64,000 nt of DNA from Entonaema liquescens (taxonomy: Eukaryota > Ascomycota > Sordariomycetes > Xylariales > Xylariaceae), in assembly GCA_902805475.1 (NCBI GenBank), contig CADCSX010000023.1:1054001-1118000 (forward strand). The letters are read 5' to 3'. Below are positions 34,968 to 46,802 of the stretch, one piece after another. Position 1 is the stretch's first letter, and every line of letters starts with the position of its first letter. The notes beneath the pieces are model-generated. The model saw only the letters and a list, made by a program, of their open reading frames with translations. It searched no databases and had not been told where the DNA came from. Position numbers and translations under genes: made by a program.

Positions 34968-36340
34968 GATGAAATCATTCGTGAATGATTTAAGGTCTAA
35001 CACGGCGACATCAATCGTAGGTAGTCCTGGAATAGTGATTGAAAAGACGCTTAAAGACGTTTAAGAACGTTTTAGATGTTGCGACGTTCTTACTGCAAAT
35101 CCAAAGTCCAAAGTCCAAAGTCCACAATCCACACGTAAGCCGTTGCTGTTTATCGAGTCCCTTAGTACCTGTACTTACGCTCTGTACCTTACAGTGTAAT
35201 GGTTATTTTAGGTAACGAATCAAATTACAGCTGATTGCTTGGGGAATGCTAGGTAGGGTAACTAGCCATTTAGCGTCTAAAATACAGGGCACGCTCCAAC
35301 TATTCAACCGCTATAACGGCGGGGACTGGTCAACTGAGCCTCCCGATCCTAATCCTTTAATTAGTACATGTACCTATGAAATATAAGAGACTTGAGACGT
35401 CTTAACATTTAAACGGACTTATAGAATGGGATATATATTTGCAGCGTTGACTTTAAGACGTAGATCATTGGCAAGGGTGTAGGTTGTATTTGGTATTCGA
35501 CTTTTTGCCATGGGCTTGTCTTTTATTCTAGCTGTCCAATACTTCACCACTTACAAGAGTCTAGACCATCTCGATGTGACGTCTAATAGGCCAAGAATTG
35601 TAGATGAAGAATAGCCTGGCACACTTCGTATGAGCTTGTCTTCGAATACGAGATTGATTTAGCGAACGGTCTTGATATTTCTTTCAGTGTTGTTCAATAG
35701 CTAGAATATGAATAATGTTACTGGTAACATAAATGATTTCTATAGGATTCCAATCTGGGTGTGATGGTGAAGAACTTAGGTATGTTTAAAATCATGATCC
35801 AGTAAATACTTACAAGGAGCATTCTAAAAACCCCCCCACCAGTGGCTGTTATCAAGATGTGGCTTACTTACCGGTGTCGCGGACCAATCAACCCTTGTAA
35901 GCCACCTAATTGGCCAATTACTCATAAAAGAAGGCCAAATTTTGAGTCTGCCGAATTTTCTTTTCTTCTTCACATATTTTACCATCTTCGCTGGAACTTC
36001 TTGAAATCGAAGCTACCTTGCTCAACTTTCGAGTACTAATGGCTGGTTCATCGTTCTGGTCGAAGTAGAACAAAAGTTGCCCTTTATAATCCCGCTGTCC
36101 GCCCGACTTAATCCACGGGTACAATGGGTTCGCTATGTGCAGATATATCATTCTTTAGTGAAAAGGTGTATGTGGAACACGAGAATAAGGGGAGGTTATA
36201 ATAGAAGCATAGTTTCACGTATATAGTATATGCGCTCAATGTAATCATTCAAGGTGCTCAATCTGAATAGCTTCTTCCCAAGGGGGAGGTCTCATAAGAT
36301 TGTTGTAAACTAAGTAGGTATAAAAAACGCCTCGAAATCA
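34968..36340. other. 1.4-kb intergenic region
   Basis: An imperfect 8-bp repeat CCAAAGTC at 35098-35126 sits in the RUD3 upstream region. A 77-codon minus-strand ORF at 35918-36151 has no recognised motif. Otherwise no coding signal. Confidence 0.45.
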
Positions 36341-37639
36341 TTATGCAGCTACCTTCTTCGTCTTCGCCTTCGAAGACTTCTTCCCTTTCTTGCTAGGTTT
36401 AGCGGCGTCCTGCTTGTTTGCCTTGGCGGGCTCCTTCACAGCGAGCTCGTCCTCGGGGGAATCATTACTATCCTTGGTCGCTTTCTCGACCGATTCTGCT
36501 TCGGTTACAGGTGCTGCTTCAATAGCTTTCGGTGTCTCGCTTTCACCGCCTTCAATTGCGAGAGGTTCGCTGGCCGCTTGATCAACCGACTTGATCTTAG
36601 GACCTTCGAAATCGTAACCCATGTCCTGTAGTTTCTTTGCCCGTTGGTTACGCTTCTGTTCCTCCTTCGTAATCTTTTGTGTCCATGTCGACTCAGATAA
36701 AGGCTTTTTCAGGCGATTGCCAGCCATCTTATTTAACGGCACTTTCTTGAAGCGTCTATTGGAACCCTTCCAGAGGTCATCGTGGACCTGTGACTTAGGA
36801 ACAACCTTTACCTTGAGGATGCGACCAAATAACAGATAATTGTCCATTGTCTTAGCAACAACCTCTGCTACCGGCGCGGAGGCGAATTCGATGAAGGCAA
36901 AATGTTTGCTGGCACCTGTCTTCTTGTTCCTGGACATCCTCAGCTTCTCAATTTCACCAAATTGAGAGAAGTAGGAGCGCATCTCATGTTCGTAGAAACC
37001 GTCTGCCACAGCCATTAGCATAATTATTATAAACCGATTAAAGATATAACTTACGTGGGAGACGACCGACATATACAACGCCACGTTCCCCACCCTCGGA
37101 CTTGGATGATTTGAGTAATTCCTTAGATGCTTGGGGAATTTCGCCTACGTCCTGCCCCTCCTTAAACTGAACGCTGGTATCGGCTGCAGTATCTTCTTCG
37201 TCGCTGTCTACAACGTTCGCAAGAGCTTGAGCGCTATCTTGTTCATCTTCTGAGGATTGTAGGGTTTCGTCTTCATTTTTGGACTCAGCCTTATCCTTCT
37301 TGCTCTCTTTCGTAGATTTGGAGATATTCGTCTTTACTGAACGGTCTGCTTTGGTATTCTTCAGTTGGGCTTCGCCTTTTGTCGCTCTGGATTTCTTTGC
37401 GACAACTGGGCTCGCATCATCGGCCGCTATGATTTTCGGGTGAGCAGATAGAATATAGCATCTTGTGGTTTTCGTACTGACCTTTTCGCTTGGAAGCTAG
37501 AGTATCGGCTTTGCCTTTAGAGGCGGGCTTCACAGCCGAAATACCGGCTTCTATGAACTATTGTTAGACTAACGAAACTTAAGGTTGGGAATTATAATAG
37601 CATACCCTTTGATTTTCTTTTCCTGAGCTCTGGTGCCAT
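36341..37639 (-). CDS. nop15: Nop15-like nucleolar RNA-binding protein (RRM)
   Basis: RRM protein of the Nop15/NIFK family, needed for 60S pre-ribosome maturation (ITS2-containing precursors). Four exons: 37639-37606, 37550-37482, 37426-37055 and 37002-36341, 378 residues. The N-terminal about 140 residues are Lys/Glu/Ser-rich and disordered, with nuclear-localisation-like stretches (MAPELRKRKSK). The RRM has RNP2 VVYVGRLP and RNP1 KHFAFIEF, with HGFYEHEMRSYFSQFGEIEK between them. It is followed by the family-specific VVPKSQVHDDLWKGSNRRFK and an acidic/lysine tail (KGKKSSKAKTKKVAA). The third intron splits the RRM after GRLP. It is longer than yeast Nop15 (220 aa) because of both tails, as in other filamentous fungi. 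Divergent from SMN with 560 bp between starts. Confidence 0.9.
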
Positions 37640-38199
37640 TTTCTCTGTATTGTTGATAGTATAGACTCGATGCGATGCGATGCGATCTTCCACTTAGCTG
37701 TGTAAAGTTCGAACTTTTTTTCTTTTGCGCCGGATTCTGCCGTTTGAGCTTTGGCGGTGAGATGGATAACCCCCACTTTCCCCAGATAAGGGAGGTACGT
37801 ACTGAAGATACATTGATACCTTTACAGTGGCTGCAGCTGCCCAGGTGCTTTAGCATTAACTTTAACATCTGTGACTGAGAAAGTTGAATATTACATCTCA
37901 GCAAATCCAATTTTTGTAAAGTCATTCTTCCAGTGTTTATTTATAAAGCCAGTTAATGGATTTCTTATAAACGCATCTGAGACTTCCCATTTAAACCCAG
38001 ACTTGGGACTCGGTCGTGAATCGAATTTACGTCAAAGCCCCCTTGATAGAAAACCACCTACAAGAAAGGCGCCTCTAAAATCGATTTTCTATACATACCA
38101 TACCATAAATATCTTACTCCCAAGTCATAGCGATAGACTCCCACTCACTCATAATTAACCAAATATCACGGTCGGTCCAAAGGCTTCACAGTTTTCAAC
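37640..38199. promoter_or_regulatory. Bidirectional promoter region NOP15-like / SMN
   Basis: 560-bp gap between divergent genes. Contains GCGATGCGATGCGATC near 37671-37686. No ORF accepted. Confidence 0.4.
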
Positions 38200-38994
38200 A
38201 TGGCCCCGTCTAAGAAACCATTGTCCCATAAAGAGATTTGGGATGACTCAGCTCTCATAGACTCATGGAACGACGCGCTGAAGGAATATGAGGTACGTAT
38301 CAAGCTTTTCATTGCCTAGAGCTAACAAGAGCTGATATCTAATTAATATTATTTAGAAATACCATAGTATCCATAAGAATGGAGGCAACGTGGAAGACCT
38401 TCTAAAGTCCGACGAGTAAGTTTTCACCCTTCTATCACATGAGTCTTTAGTCGGAAGTTTCCTGTAGTCACAGTAACTACTGGATCCGTATAGACGTATG
38501 CTTACATGGGGATCATTGAAGAACTACAGATGCCAAGAAGGAGACTGAAGAGATAAATCCTCTGGAAGTAGATTCCGAAATTGGAGTTGAAGCTGCTGTA
38601 AGTCACAACCCCAACCCTATTACAAACATTACCCTTGAGAGGATCCTAGAAGATCAAGAAAGCTTGGCATAGATCTCCCAAGATTCTAACGAAACACAGA
38701 ACGGAAGACAAGAGAACGGAACGTCGACTTCCCAGCACAGCCACCCGCTTGGTGGAGGTCCCGGCCCAGGAGGGCTGCTAGGTTCAGGTGAGCTTCAGAC
38801 TAATCCTAGTCCCCCGTCGAGCTTCTAGAAAGGGAATATCTCTTAGGTATGAAGAAGTAGATTAGGCTGACAATTATATCACAGTACGTGACGAAGGGCT
38901 CAAGAGACTGTTGATGTCGTGGTATTATGCAGGCTACTACACAGGCCTTTATGAAGGCCAACAAACCCAATCTCAGCAACGAGAATCCGAATAG
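38200..38994 (+). CDS. smn1: Survival motor neuron (SMN) homologue
   Basis: Core of the SMN complex that loads Sm proteins on spliceosomal snRNAs. Five small exons: 38200-38292, 38357-38415, 38522-38597, 38700-38787 and 38885-38994, 141 residues; fission yeast Smn1 is about 150. The N-terminal Gemin2-binding helix is IWDDSALIDSWNDALKEYEK (residues 13-32), followed by YHSIHKNGG. A low-complexity acidic middle follows, then a Gly-rich stretch (GGGPGPGGLLGS). The C-terminal YG box is LMSWYYAGYYTGLYEGQQ (about residues 115-132), with the YxxG spacing that drives SMN oligomerisation. As in most fungi there is no Tudor domain between the two modules. The acceptor of intron 2 is at 38521; the next AG would break the frame. 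No exon exceeds 110 nt, so this gene is easily missed. Confidence 0.9.
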
Positions 38995-41184
38995 AGGCGA
39001 ATGGGGGAATTTAGAGATCTCATAACTCTAATTATGAATCTGGTTAGAATCGTTGGGCGGGCTTCTTCGTGAGATCGACCTGACAGGTAGGGATCTGTAA
39101 CGTTGGGTGTTACAAGCTCTTGTGACAACGATAACGTCACATACATACCACATAGTTAGTAGCTTAAATTCTGCGAGTATGCGACGAATTATGCACCAGT
39201 TCCCATCCATAAGGATTAATACAACATAATATTGCGAATTACGAGATGCCAATTGGAGGGATAAGGCGAAGAAACAAATTCGAAGGCTACCATTACGTTC
39301 TTCATGAAGATCATGGCCTGACTTCTCCGTGTTTTGAGATGCTATCATGAGGATAGCCATGGAACACTCGTTTTCAACTTCATCGAGAGGAAACACTTGT
39401 TGATACCACTTCATTCTAAAAACGTAACGGAATACGTACTAGTTAATAAAAACAATATCTTTTTTTTTTTTTTTTTTTTAACTATTTATTGGTAAATTTG
39501 ATATCGTATTAGTTTTTTTTTTTATTACCAACAATTGGGGACATGTTTCTATCCTAGCCCGGCAGCCCGGGCAATTTCAATACCAAAGTGGTTGACAGCA
39601 CCCTCGTGGCCCATGATGATTCCGAGCCAGCCGTTACTATAAGACCGCCGCTAGTGTTGCCTTATTGGGATTTTTTTTTCTTCAATCCGACGCTATGTAT
39701 CCATGAGCTGGGAGCGTTTAAGATGAATGTGAGGATGAAGCTAGTTAAGAAACGGCGCATGGTGCGGAGGACTAAGAAGCAGGGATACACCAAAGACAAG
39801 CATTGGCATATTCAGTTTAGACTAGGCCAGACCTGAGTCTTTTCTCACTTGAGTAAAGGTTGAGAAACTAGGATATGGGTTACGATAAGGTTAACCCTTA
39901 AGCAGGAACAATCTCAACGGTCAGGAAGTTCGGATGGCGGCGCAAGGATCTCGGCACGGGTCCTTTCGCTCATAGAAACGTGCAGATTCCTTGGTAAGCA
40001 TGTCTTCTCCTCATGGCAAAATTGAAACTGGCTTACTACGTACATGTCAGTTTATTAAAGGGCTACAGAGAAAAATGATTCCGGCTCCGGCATAAAACGT
40101 GGTTCCCTTGGAAGCTTGGTATAAGTGCCAAGAACAGATCGCAATACGGACCCTGAAGAGAAGTTACAACGGAAGCGCTTCTCTGGTCTAGGCATATTAA
40201 TCGTAGGCCTCGGGCCTAGACCAATAGCTGTCATATTATATACTGGGCGGTAAATAATAGGTAATTAATCGAAATAATAGGTAGGTATTGTACCTGGTAG
40301 CTTTGCAATATGAAGAGAGAGATTCAGATCTATACAACTATCTATAACTATCATAAAACTCATTGTAACTTCTAATCCTCCATAGGACCTATTGTTCAAG
40401 CATTACTACGATAACATTCAGGAAGGAAAGCGACAACGTAGTTATCTAGTTGTTCAAACAAAAAAAAAAAAAGTCAACTCCGGATTGGTTATCCCCAGTC
40501 TTGGCGTCCTAATAGGGGCTCGAGCTATGACCGCATTCCCCTGGTCTACAGTCTTATAAGCGAGGGGTCCAAACGCCATCCGAGACAATTCTGTCACATC
40601 CACCTCCTACTCCAAGCCCTTGTAAGCCTTGGAGCCGCGAAACCCGTCTTGTCCATGGGGCCGCCCTAGTCCTTACTGGACTATACTCCGTAGTGGTGAA
40701 CAATTAAGTGGCATACTTCCGGTTGCCGTGCGTCTCCAGTCGTGATCGGGCGCCCTTGGCCCCGGCAAGCATCCCCAGCTGCGTGCTGCACGGAAGATTT
40801 TGTTGTCCCTGTTTCGAGGGTGACTCCTTGTCAAGGAGGTATTCTCCTCAGGGTCCAGCTCAAACCTGACGGCGGGTTAGTAGATCGTCATGCTCGATTT
40901 AAGTGATGAGGTCCCCTCTGGACCCAGATCTAAATGTTTCTTTTCACTCTCTTCTTCAGACGACTCGTCCTGTTTATACGCTCTTTTCCTTTCCATCGTC
41001 TCGGTGTGATTTACGTCCTTGTTCATTCTCTTAATTACGAGCAGGCCCTCGCCTTTCAAAGCATTCTTATTGCCAGGTCCATCACGGTCATTCAGGAATA
41101 ACCGATATCAATCTAGAACGAAGCTCCCGTAAAAAGGAACATTTAACGTTTAATTCCCTAAACAACCCAAAAAAAACCGCCAAT
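38995..41184. other. 2.2-kb intergenic region, no gene recognised
   Basis: Contains a T-run of about 20 at 39460-39479 and a second near 39514-39522. ORFs at 39028-39414 (minus), 39588-39836 (plus) and 40877-41059 (minus) lack domains. The segment around 40490-40860 is more GC-rich and could be decayed mobile DNA, but I see no repeats or motifs to support that. Confidence 0.4.
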
Positions 41185-42212
41185 ATGAAGTACGCCACAG
41201 CTCTTTCGCTTGCCGTTGCGCCTATGGCCATGGCCAAAGCCGTTAACAACGTCTACCCCCAAAAGAGGTCCAGCCACCACAAGGGAGAATTGGAAGACAT
41301 CGCCGATCTTGCAGGCATTGGTGGAACCATCAACTTGGAACACGGTGTTTCGTTAGGAGGGACGACCCAGGTTATCGTTATCTGGGCGAACCCTGGAAAT
41401 GATGCTAAGACGACGACGCTGCACGAGCAAGTCACCGTAACTCAGACAGTCACTGCTGGCGCGGAAGCAACAGCGATTGGAACTGAGACCCTTGATGCTG
41501 GAGCCACCACCACAGCAGCTGCTGGTGCGATAGCAACTCACACAGTCCAAGTCGGTGGTTCTGCCGGCCTGGTCTTCGTTCCCGACCAAGTCAAGGCCAA
41601 TGTCGGCGACATGGTCGTTTTCGAGTTCATGAGCATGAACCACACCGCTACCCAGTCCACTTTCGCCGAGCCCTGCAAAGCTATGGAGGGCGGTATGGAC
41701 TCCGGCTTCCAGGCCAACCCCAACAACACCGTCAGCCCGCCTCCCAAGGTTGCCATGCAAGTCATGACTACCGAGCCTCTATGTAAGTCCAAATAAGAGA
41801 CTGTTCGTCTTATGCTCGAAAACATTAGCTAACCATAAATCCAGGGTTCTACTGCAAGCAGAAGGGTCACTGTGGCAAGGGTATGACTTTCTCGATCAAC
41901 CCCACCGCTGAGAAGTCGCAAGCCCTATTCCAGGCTAAGGCTATCGAGCAGAACGGTTCGGGAGCCGGCAGCGCTATTACCGGAAACGCCACCGAGACTG
42001 CTGTTGCCGCACCCGCTGCCTCCTCCACAGAAGCTGCTGCCCCAACTGCCCCATCAGGTGTTACCCAGGGCACTGGCACCATCGAGAACGGCGCCTGCGT
42101 CTGCGCTGTCCAGTGCAGCACCGGCAGCTTCCCCGTCAACGCCGCCCAGGGCATCGGTGCCTTCGGTGGTTTCGCAGGAGGTCTGCCTGCGAGCATGATG
42201 GAGACTGTTTAA
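41185..42212 (+). CDS. Secreted cupredoxin-domain protein (extracellular Ser/Ala-rich type)
   Basis: Fungal extracellular blue-copper-like protein. Two exons: 41185-41782 and 41845-42212 (62-nt intron, GTAAGT/AACCATAAATCCAG), 321 residues. The signal peptide is MKYATALSLAVAPMAMAKAV. A Thr/Ala-rich linker with likely O-glycosylation precedes the cupredoxin domain (about residues 118-225). The four type-1 copper ligands can be assigned: His153 (MNHTATQ), Cys203 (WFYC), His208 and Met213 (GHCGKGM), so copper binding is plausible. The C-terminal part is Ala/Ser/Thr-rich, with CVCAVQCSTGSFP and a hydrophobic Gly-rich end that may be a GPI signal. Its role is unknown; members are often wall-associated or induced during development or host contact. 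The ATG follows an A-rich leader. Confidence 0.87.
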
Positions 42213-42739
42213 GTAGAGGGGGATTGGCGTCTGGGAATTACGACTGATACCACGGGCTAATGTCGCCGAGGATCTGAGATGTTCTGTATATCTGGGGGTT
42301 TATTACCTGAATGACTAGACTTCTTCTTTTTTATTACCTGGCATAGGGATTCTTTGTTTTACATATGACTGGATCGTATATTATAGGTGCACTTAATAGG
42401 TCATCAGATCAAGTAAAAAATACCAATACTTAATCTAATACGATGATGATGATGTGATCGTCCGATAGATGTGTAAAGGCTATACCTGTCACTTGAGTGA
42501 ATCGAATACGTAGCAGATATCAGTAGAGACAAGTCACATCGAAGGGAAGACTACGGATTAATGATGATCGCATTAATCAAAGAACGAGATTGAGTAAAGT
42601 CCAGACGCCGTTACACGCCTAGAACCCCGTTCTTATCGAGAAAGACGATTTGCTCCGAATCATATCATGAAATCATGTCCTTCCTTATACCATCCTAAGG
42701 TATATAAATACGCCCCTCGCTATGCTGGATGCATCCCGT
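42213..42739. other. Intergenic between convergent genes
   Basis: 527 bp of 3' flanks of the cupredoxin and SERF genes. A GATGATGATG stretch lies near 42440-42456. Nothing else recognised. Confidence 0.4.
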
Positions 42740-43288
42740 TTACTTTCCGCCAGCGGCAGCCTTCTTCGCGTCGGCTAAGAACAAAGAGATAGATCAGCTT
42801 ACGAACACCACACGCAGATATACGGTGAGAGATATAATCTGGATAGCCGTATGTATATTTCGCCTAACGAAGGAATTAAGTCTTACCAGCAGCTTGCTTC
42901 TTGCGCATCATCTCGGCGACAGCTTCCTTGTCGCGCTGCATCTCAGTACCGGTCTTGCTGCTTTTGGATTTCTGCGCAAGAGAGCGATTAGCATATCATG
43001 AACACTTCGGGACATCCCAATCCTCCACCGCTTTCGGATATTTCGGATATTTATTTTACATAAAGCCTAACATCGAATTGGTCCAAGTCTATTAATTTAA
43101 CTTGGTTCCATAGACTTGTTCCTTTTCGAGTGCTATTGTAGCAAGCGATCGCGGGTATGGCGGTAGAGGTGCACGGGGTGTAGATGGGAACTGGGCGTAA
43201 GCACGGCGGAAAAGACTCGACTTACCTGAGAAGCCTGGGCCTTGAGGTTCTTCTCGCGTGCCTTTTCGCGCTGGTTACCGCGGGCCAT
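42740..43288 (-). CDS. SERF/4F5-family small basic protein
   Basis: Three exons: 43288-43226 (21 codons), 42971-42887 and 42774-42740, 60 residues. The N-terminus MARGNQREKAREKNLKAQAS is the 4F5/SERF signature, followed by a Lys-rich helix (EMQRDKEAVAEMMRKKQAAA) and a short AAAGGK end. Family members are small disordered basic proteins that modify amyloid aggregation and associate with RNA/nucleolar bodies. The first intron is 254 nt, unusually long for this window; the second is 112 nt. It lies 190 bp from the MITE, so the element sits in the probable promoter. The plus-strand 90-codon ORF over the same DNA is a shadow. Confidence 0.88.
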
Positions 43289-43477
43289 AGTTTCGCGTAA
43301 ATATAGTTTTGTGTGTGGAGTAGTAAAGGTAGGATAGAAGGGTAGCAGACGCAGCGCTTAATAAAACACGAGTTCGGTGGCTTATGTTGTCGGTCTGACG
43401 GTGAGGATGAAGGGAAACGAAGGGTTCAAAGTTTTGGGAGAAATCTAAAGATTAGGTTCAAAAGTGACCAAAGTGTC

Positions 43478-43570
43478 TACTCGTCAGGATTCTAAACATC
43501 CGACCTTTTCCCGGGGCTTCGCCCCTAAGGTCAGGGACTTTTAAAAGGTAACGAACTTTTAAAAGGTAAT
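43478..43570 (+). repeat. Left terminal inverted repeat of the MITE
   Basis: Arm matching the reverse complement of 43962-44053. Contains the GGGGCTTCGCCCC mini-hairpin at about 43513-43525. Confidence 0.9.
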
Positions 43571-43961
43571 TTCTGTGGCTACTTAAATTTAGGTGGGATG
43601 CACACCTAATGTTAAGTACTACCCGAATTTTAAATATTATTAATACGTACAATCTTAATATTTCAACCTTTTCAATTTTTATACAACGTAACCACCTTTA
43701 ATCGCATCGGCTTTGACATTATAATAATTATTGGCCTCTTAATTATTTATAATATATTTTATTTATTTTTATTAAAAATTGGTGAGTATTATTTGAGTGT
43801 AAGAAAAGCGACAGCAAAAGTGACGATAATCGCATTAGATCAACGTTTTATTACATAATTTAAAGCTAAAGCATTAGATCTTTGCATGTAAATGGCACTA
43901 TTCATTTTGATTGAAATACTTAAATTTGTATGGTCAGCACTAGTAAAAGTTTGTACTAAAA

Positions 43962-44053
43962 TTTACCTTTTAAAAGTCGTTACCTTTTAAAAGTCCCTGA
44001 CCTTAGGGGCGAAGCCCCGGCAAAAGGTCGGATGTTTGGAATCCTGACGAGTA
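43962..44053 (-). repeat. Right terminal inverted repeat of the MITE
   Basis: Inverted counterpart of 43478-43570, one base shorter in the spacer between the two CTTTTAAAAGGTAA copies. Confidence 0.9.
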
Positions 44054-45854
44054 ACCGCCAGCTGCTTAAAATAAAATCAAAGGCCGCCCACAGCGTACCA
44101 CAAGGGTGTTTCCCGCCTAGAGCCGCGCCTGTTGGCCTGTCGCTTGGTCAGTGCGAGCGACCTGCCGCAGGGAAACTCTGATGGTGACCAATCAAATCAT
44201 TCACTAGTAACTGATCTAAGTATTCTGGATCCTTCATCAAAAATCGACTTAACGGTGGACTTTGTCAGATCCCCCCCCACATGGTTTGCTGATAGCCGAT
44301 GAGATTCAGGTACAAAGTCAAGAGTCGGTTGTTTAAACAAATCTGATAGATGCGATGTTCCTGATTCATCTTAACGTGGTTAATGATTGCCTATGATAAA
44401 TGCGATGATACCTATAATTATTACTTTTGTAGGTACCTACTTACACATCTACAATATGTATGCACTTACATGTAAAGACAGGGGGGACATCTATCATTGA
44501 ATAGCGGTAAGCGAGTTTGAAGGGAATCAAGATAAGAAACAAAAGAAACAATAGCCTAACTAGAGGATAATAGAAAACAATGCGGATAATCAGAAAGGTG
44601 AACAAAGAATACTTGGACGTCTCATTATTTACTCCGAGGTTCAAATCATATAAACTGAGGTTATTCTCAAATCATTACTCCAGGTATTGATTGCGATGTC
44701 CACATGTCTACGACTTACAAGAATCACTTAGTTATAAGAAATAAGAATTTTGGTGGGGGGTCTAACTAATGGGCCAAAAAATCGATGTGAAACCAAAATG
44801 GTTAACTGACAGCCAATGGAATTCAGGTGGTAACCCAATTCTCGCGATGTATTCGCCGAACGGAAAATAGACTACATTTAAATAATTGGATATGGTGATC
44901 TTTTGCTGCAGGTCCATGCCATTTTCCTAGCTACCGGTTTCCTAGTATTCTAGTCCGCGGGCCTTTAAGGCTTATGATTCGTGTCAAGCGCCGGGACAGT
45001 TGCAGATCTAACCCGTCTGAGGGAAGAAGATTCAAACCAGATGCAAACTGCAAACAATTATATCCAGATCGCACCATTTCTTCTGCACTCTGCAGCTTGT
45101 AGTGAGTATCTTGGCAAGTGTAAAAGGATCTAGCTTAACCGGCTCCAACCTGGGTCATGAACACGCGTTTACCAATCCCTTCACCCGTTCAGTACCTCCC
45201 CGACGACCCTGACGAGGGGCAATTCGAGTGGTAACGGTAACTCAGGACTAGGTACTCAGGGCTACGCAAAACTACTCAGGCTTTTGATCGAGAGTGAGAC
45301 CATTCGCGCCCGACTAAATCTATTGGTTCGACACGCCCGCCCAATGCAAACTGACTTATAGATGGTACTCTGATGAACTGATTTAGTCCTTCACTTCTTG
45401 ATTGTCCCTAAATACAACATCTTTCCACTTCTTGCATCACTTCTTTCAGTGCCTTTCTTTTTTCCATAACTATTTAAAACTTTTCGAGCCTGTCGGCCCC
45501 TCACTACTTTCCTTGTCCCAACGCCTTTGATTCACGTGGATTCTTCTTGTCCTTGACGGATGTACATAATAGCAATATCTTTTTGCCTAATCCATTGTGG
45601 TGAATTTTTATAAAACTTTAACAATACCATTCGGTACATTATCTTTTCATTCAACCTCGACTTTTCGTTCGACTTCTTTTCTTCACCCACATTCACTCCC
45701 TCCACCTTCGTTCCATCAACTTCGATAGATCTGCGAGCCAGATCCCCGGTTTACCAAAGGAAAAAGATAAAATAAAAATAAAGTAACTTCTTAGCTTACC
45801 ACAAGCTGCTGGCAGTTTCAACAGTTGGTCTCCCAATTTCTTAGATATCCAACT
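44054..45854. other. 1.8-kb intergenic region and long leader
   Basis: No coding region recognised. From about 45380 to 45780 the DNA is pyrimidine-rich, as in a fungal promoter/5' UTR of the gene at 45855. No RNA gene seen. Confidence 0.45.
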
Positions 45855-46802
45855 ATGCTGCCTAAGTTGCGCAACGCTAACGCTTACACGCCCAGGGACA
45901 CGACCCTAGGTATTGCAAAAGTCACCAACAAGATGGGCCTCAAGTCTAGTTCTGGATTCCAAGGCTCCGCCTTTATTATCCTCCAGGTCATCCGTGCTTG
46001 TAATCTTGCCGTTCTGCTAGCCGTTATTTTCGTCTCGGGGATCATGATGTACTTCGCCAAGATGCCCAACGGCTTCCAGTTCTTCAACGATGTCTCCCTC
46101 GCCTTCGTTATCGCCGTCGCCGGCCTCTTATTCTGGACCGAGCTCCCGATCAAAATGGGTAAGGAGATGATCAGCCGAAACTGGCCGGCAATCGGAGAGG
46201 ACCGCGGCTTCACCTGGCTCGGTATCGCCATGATCCTTATAGGATGTCACCATCTCGGTGGTCTCAGCAATGATACTTACAACAACAAGGACGTACCATT
46301 CCAGGTCTGGCAGGCTATCATGGCGTCTGGCATCATCGCAATCGCATTTGGCGTTACTAACGTCATTGCCTCGCTCGTCTTCAGCAACAGGGCGAACGGC
46401 GTTCATGCCCGAGAAGTCCGCAACAACGGCGCGACTACCAGAGACGTCAACTTCACCGAAGAATACGATAGCTACCGAAGCAACTCGATTCGTAAGGAGA
46501 AGACGAAGAGTAGATTCTCTATCTTCACCAGGGGCAACGCCAAGCCTAAGATCAGCCACCCGATCGCCCACGATGTCGAGTACGGCCCTGGCGATGACCA
46601 CCTTCCCATCGACGACCGCAGCAGTCCCATCATCCCGGATGTGAAGCGTCCCCTACCGCTCTACACCCCGCCTACAACGCCGGGTCGAGATCCAGCCGAT
46701 ACAGTGAAGCAAGTCATCTTGACCGTTTTGGCGAAAATAGGATTTAGAGCTAACCGTTCGGGATGGTTTAGTCCACATACACATACTCCTAGTATAGCAT
46801 AG
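45825..46802 (+). CDS. Fungal tetraspan membrane protein of unknown function
   Basis: Intronless, 325 residues from 45825, or 315 from the internal ATG at 45855 (MLPKLRNANA), which I prefer because the first ten residues look like leader. Four hydrophobic segments are visible: FIILQVIRACNLAVLLAVIF, FNDVSLAFVIAVAGLLFW, FTWLGIAMILIGCHHLGGL and IMASGIIAIAFGVTNVIASL. The conserved-looking phrase RGFTWLGIAMILIGCHHLG precedes the third loop. The C-terminal about 130 residues are cytosolic, basic/Ser/Pro-rich (DVKRPLPLYTPPTTPGRDPA). The overall plan fits a family seen in many ascomycetes (a DUF7598-like layout, from memory), with no established role. Confidence 0.75.
   Translation: MVSQFLRYPTMLPKLRNANAYTPRDTTLGIAKVTNKMGLKSSSGFQGSAFIILQVIRACNLAVLLAVIFVSGIMMYFAKMPNGFQFFNDVSLAFVIAVAGLLFWTELPIKMGKEMISRNWPAIGEDRGFTWLGIAMILIGCHHLGGLSNDTYNNKDVPFQVWQAIMASGIIAIAFGVTNVIASLVFSNRANGVHAREVRNNGATTRDVNFTEEYDSYRSNSIRKEKTKSRFSIFTRGNAKPKISHPIAHDVEYGPGDDHLPIDDRSSPIIPDVKRPLPLYTPPTTPGRDPADTVKQVILTVLAKIGFRANRSGWFSPHTHTPSIA

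Larger units (their letters stand above)
43478..44053. mobile_element. MITE with about 92-bp terminal inverted repeats and TA target duplication
   Basis: The two ends are near-perfect inverted copies. Left, 43478-43570, begins TACTCGTCAGGATTCTAAAC. Right, 43962-44053 read in reverse complement, begins TACTCGTCAGGATTCCAAAC. They differ at about two substitutions and one single-base indel. Each arm contains a GGGGCTTCGCCCC hairpin and two direct copies of CTTTTAAAAGGTAA. The terminal TA on both sides fits a TA target-site duplication, as made by Tc1/mariner-pogo transposases, leaving a 572-bp element (43480-44051). The internal about 390 bp are strongly AT-rich with no transposase, so it is non-autonomous; the AT bias could reflect RIP. 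It is inserted upstream of the SERF gene. Confidence 0.88.

Noticed and set aside
38416..38530. Apparent frameshift in SMN between exons 2 and 3
   Set aside because: Resolved by using the AG at 38520-38521 as acceptor rather than the later CTACAG; all five exons are then in frame.
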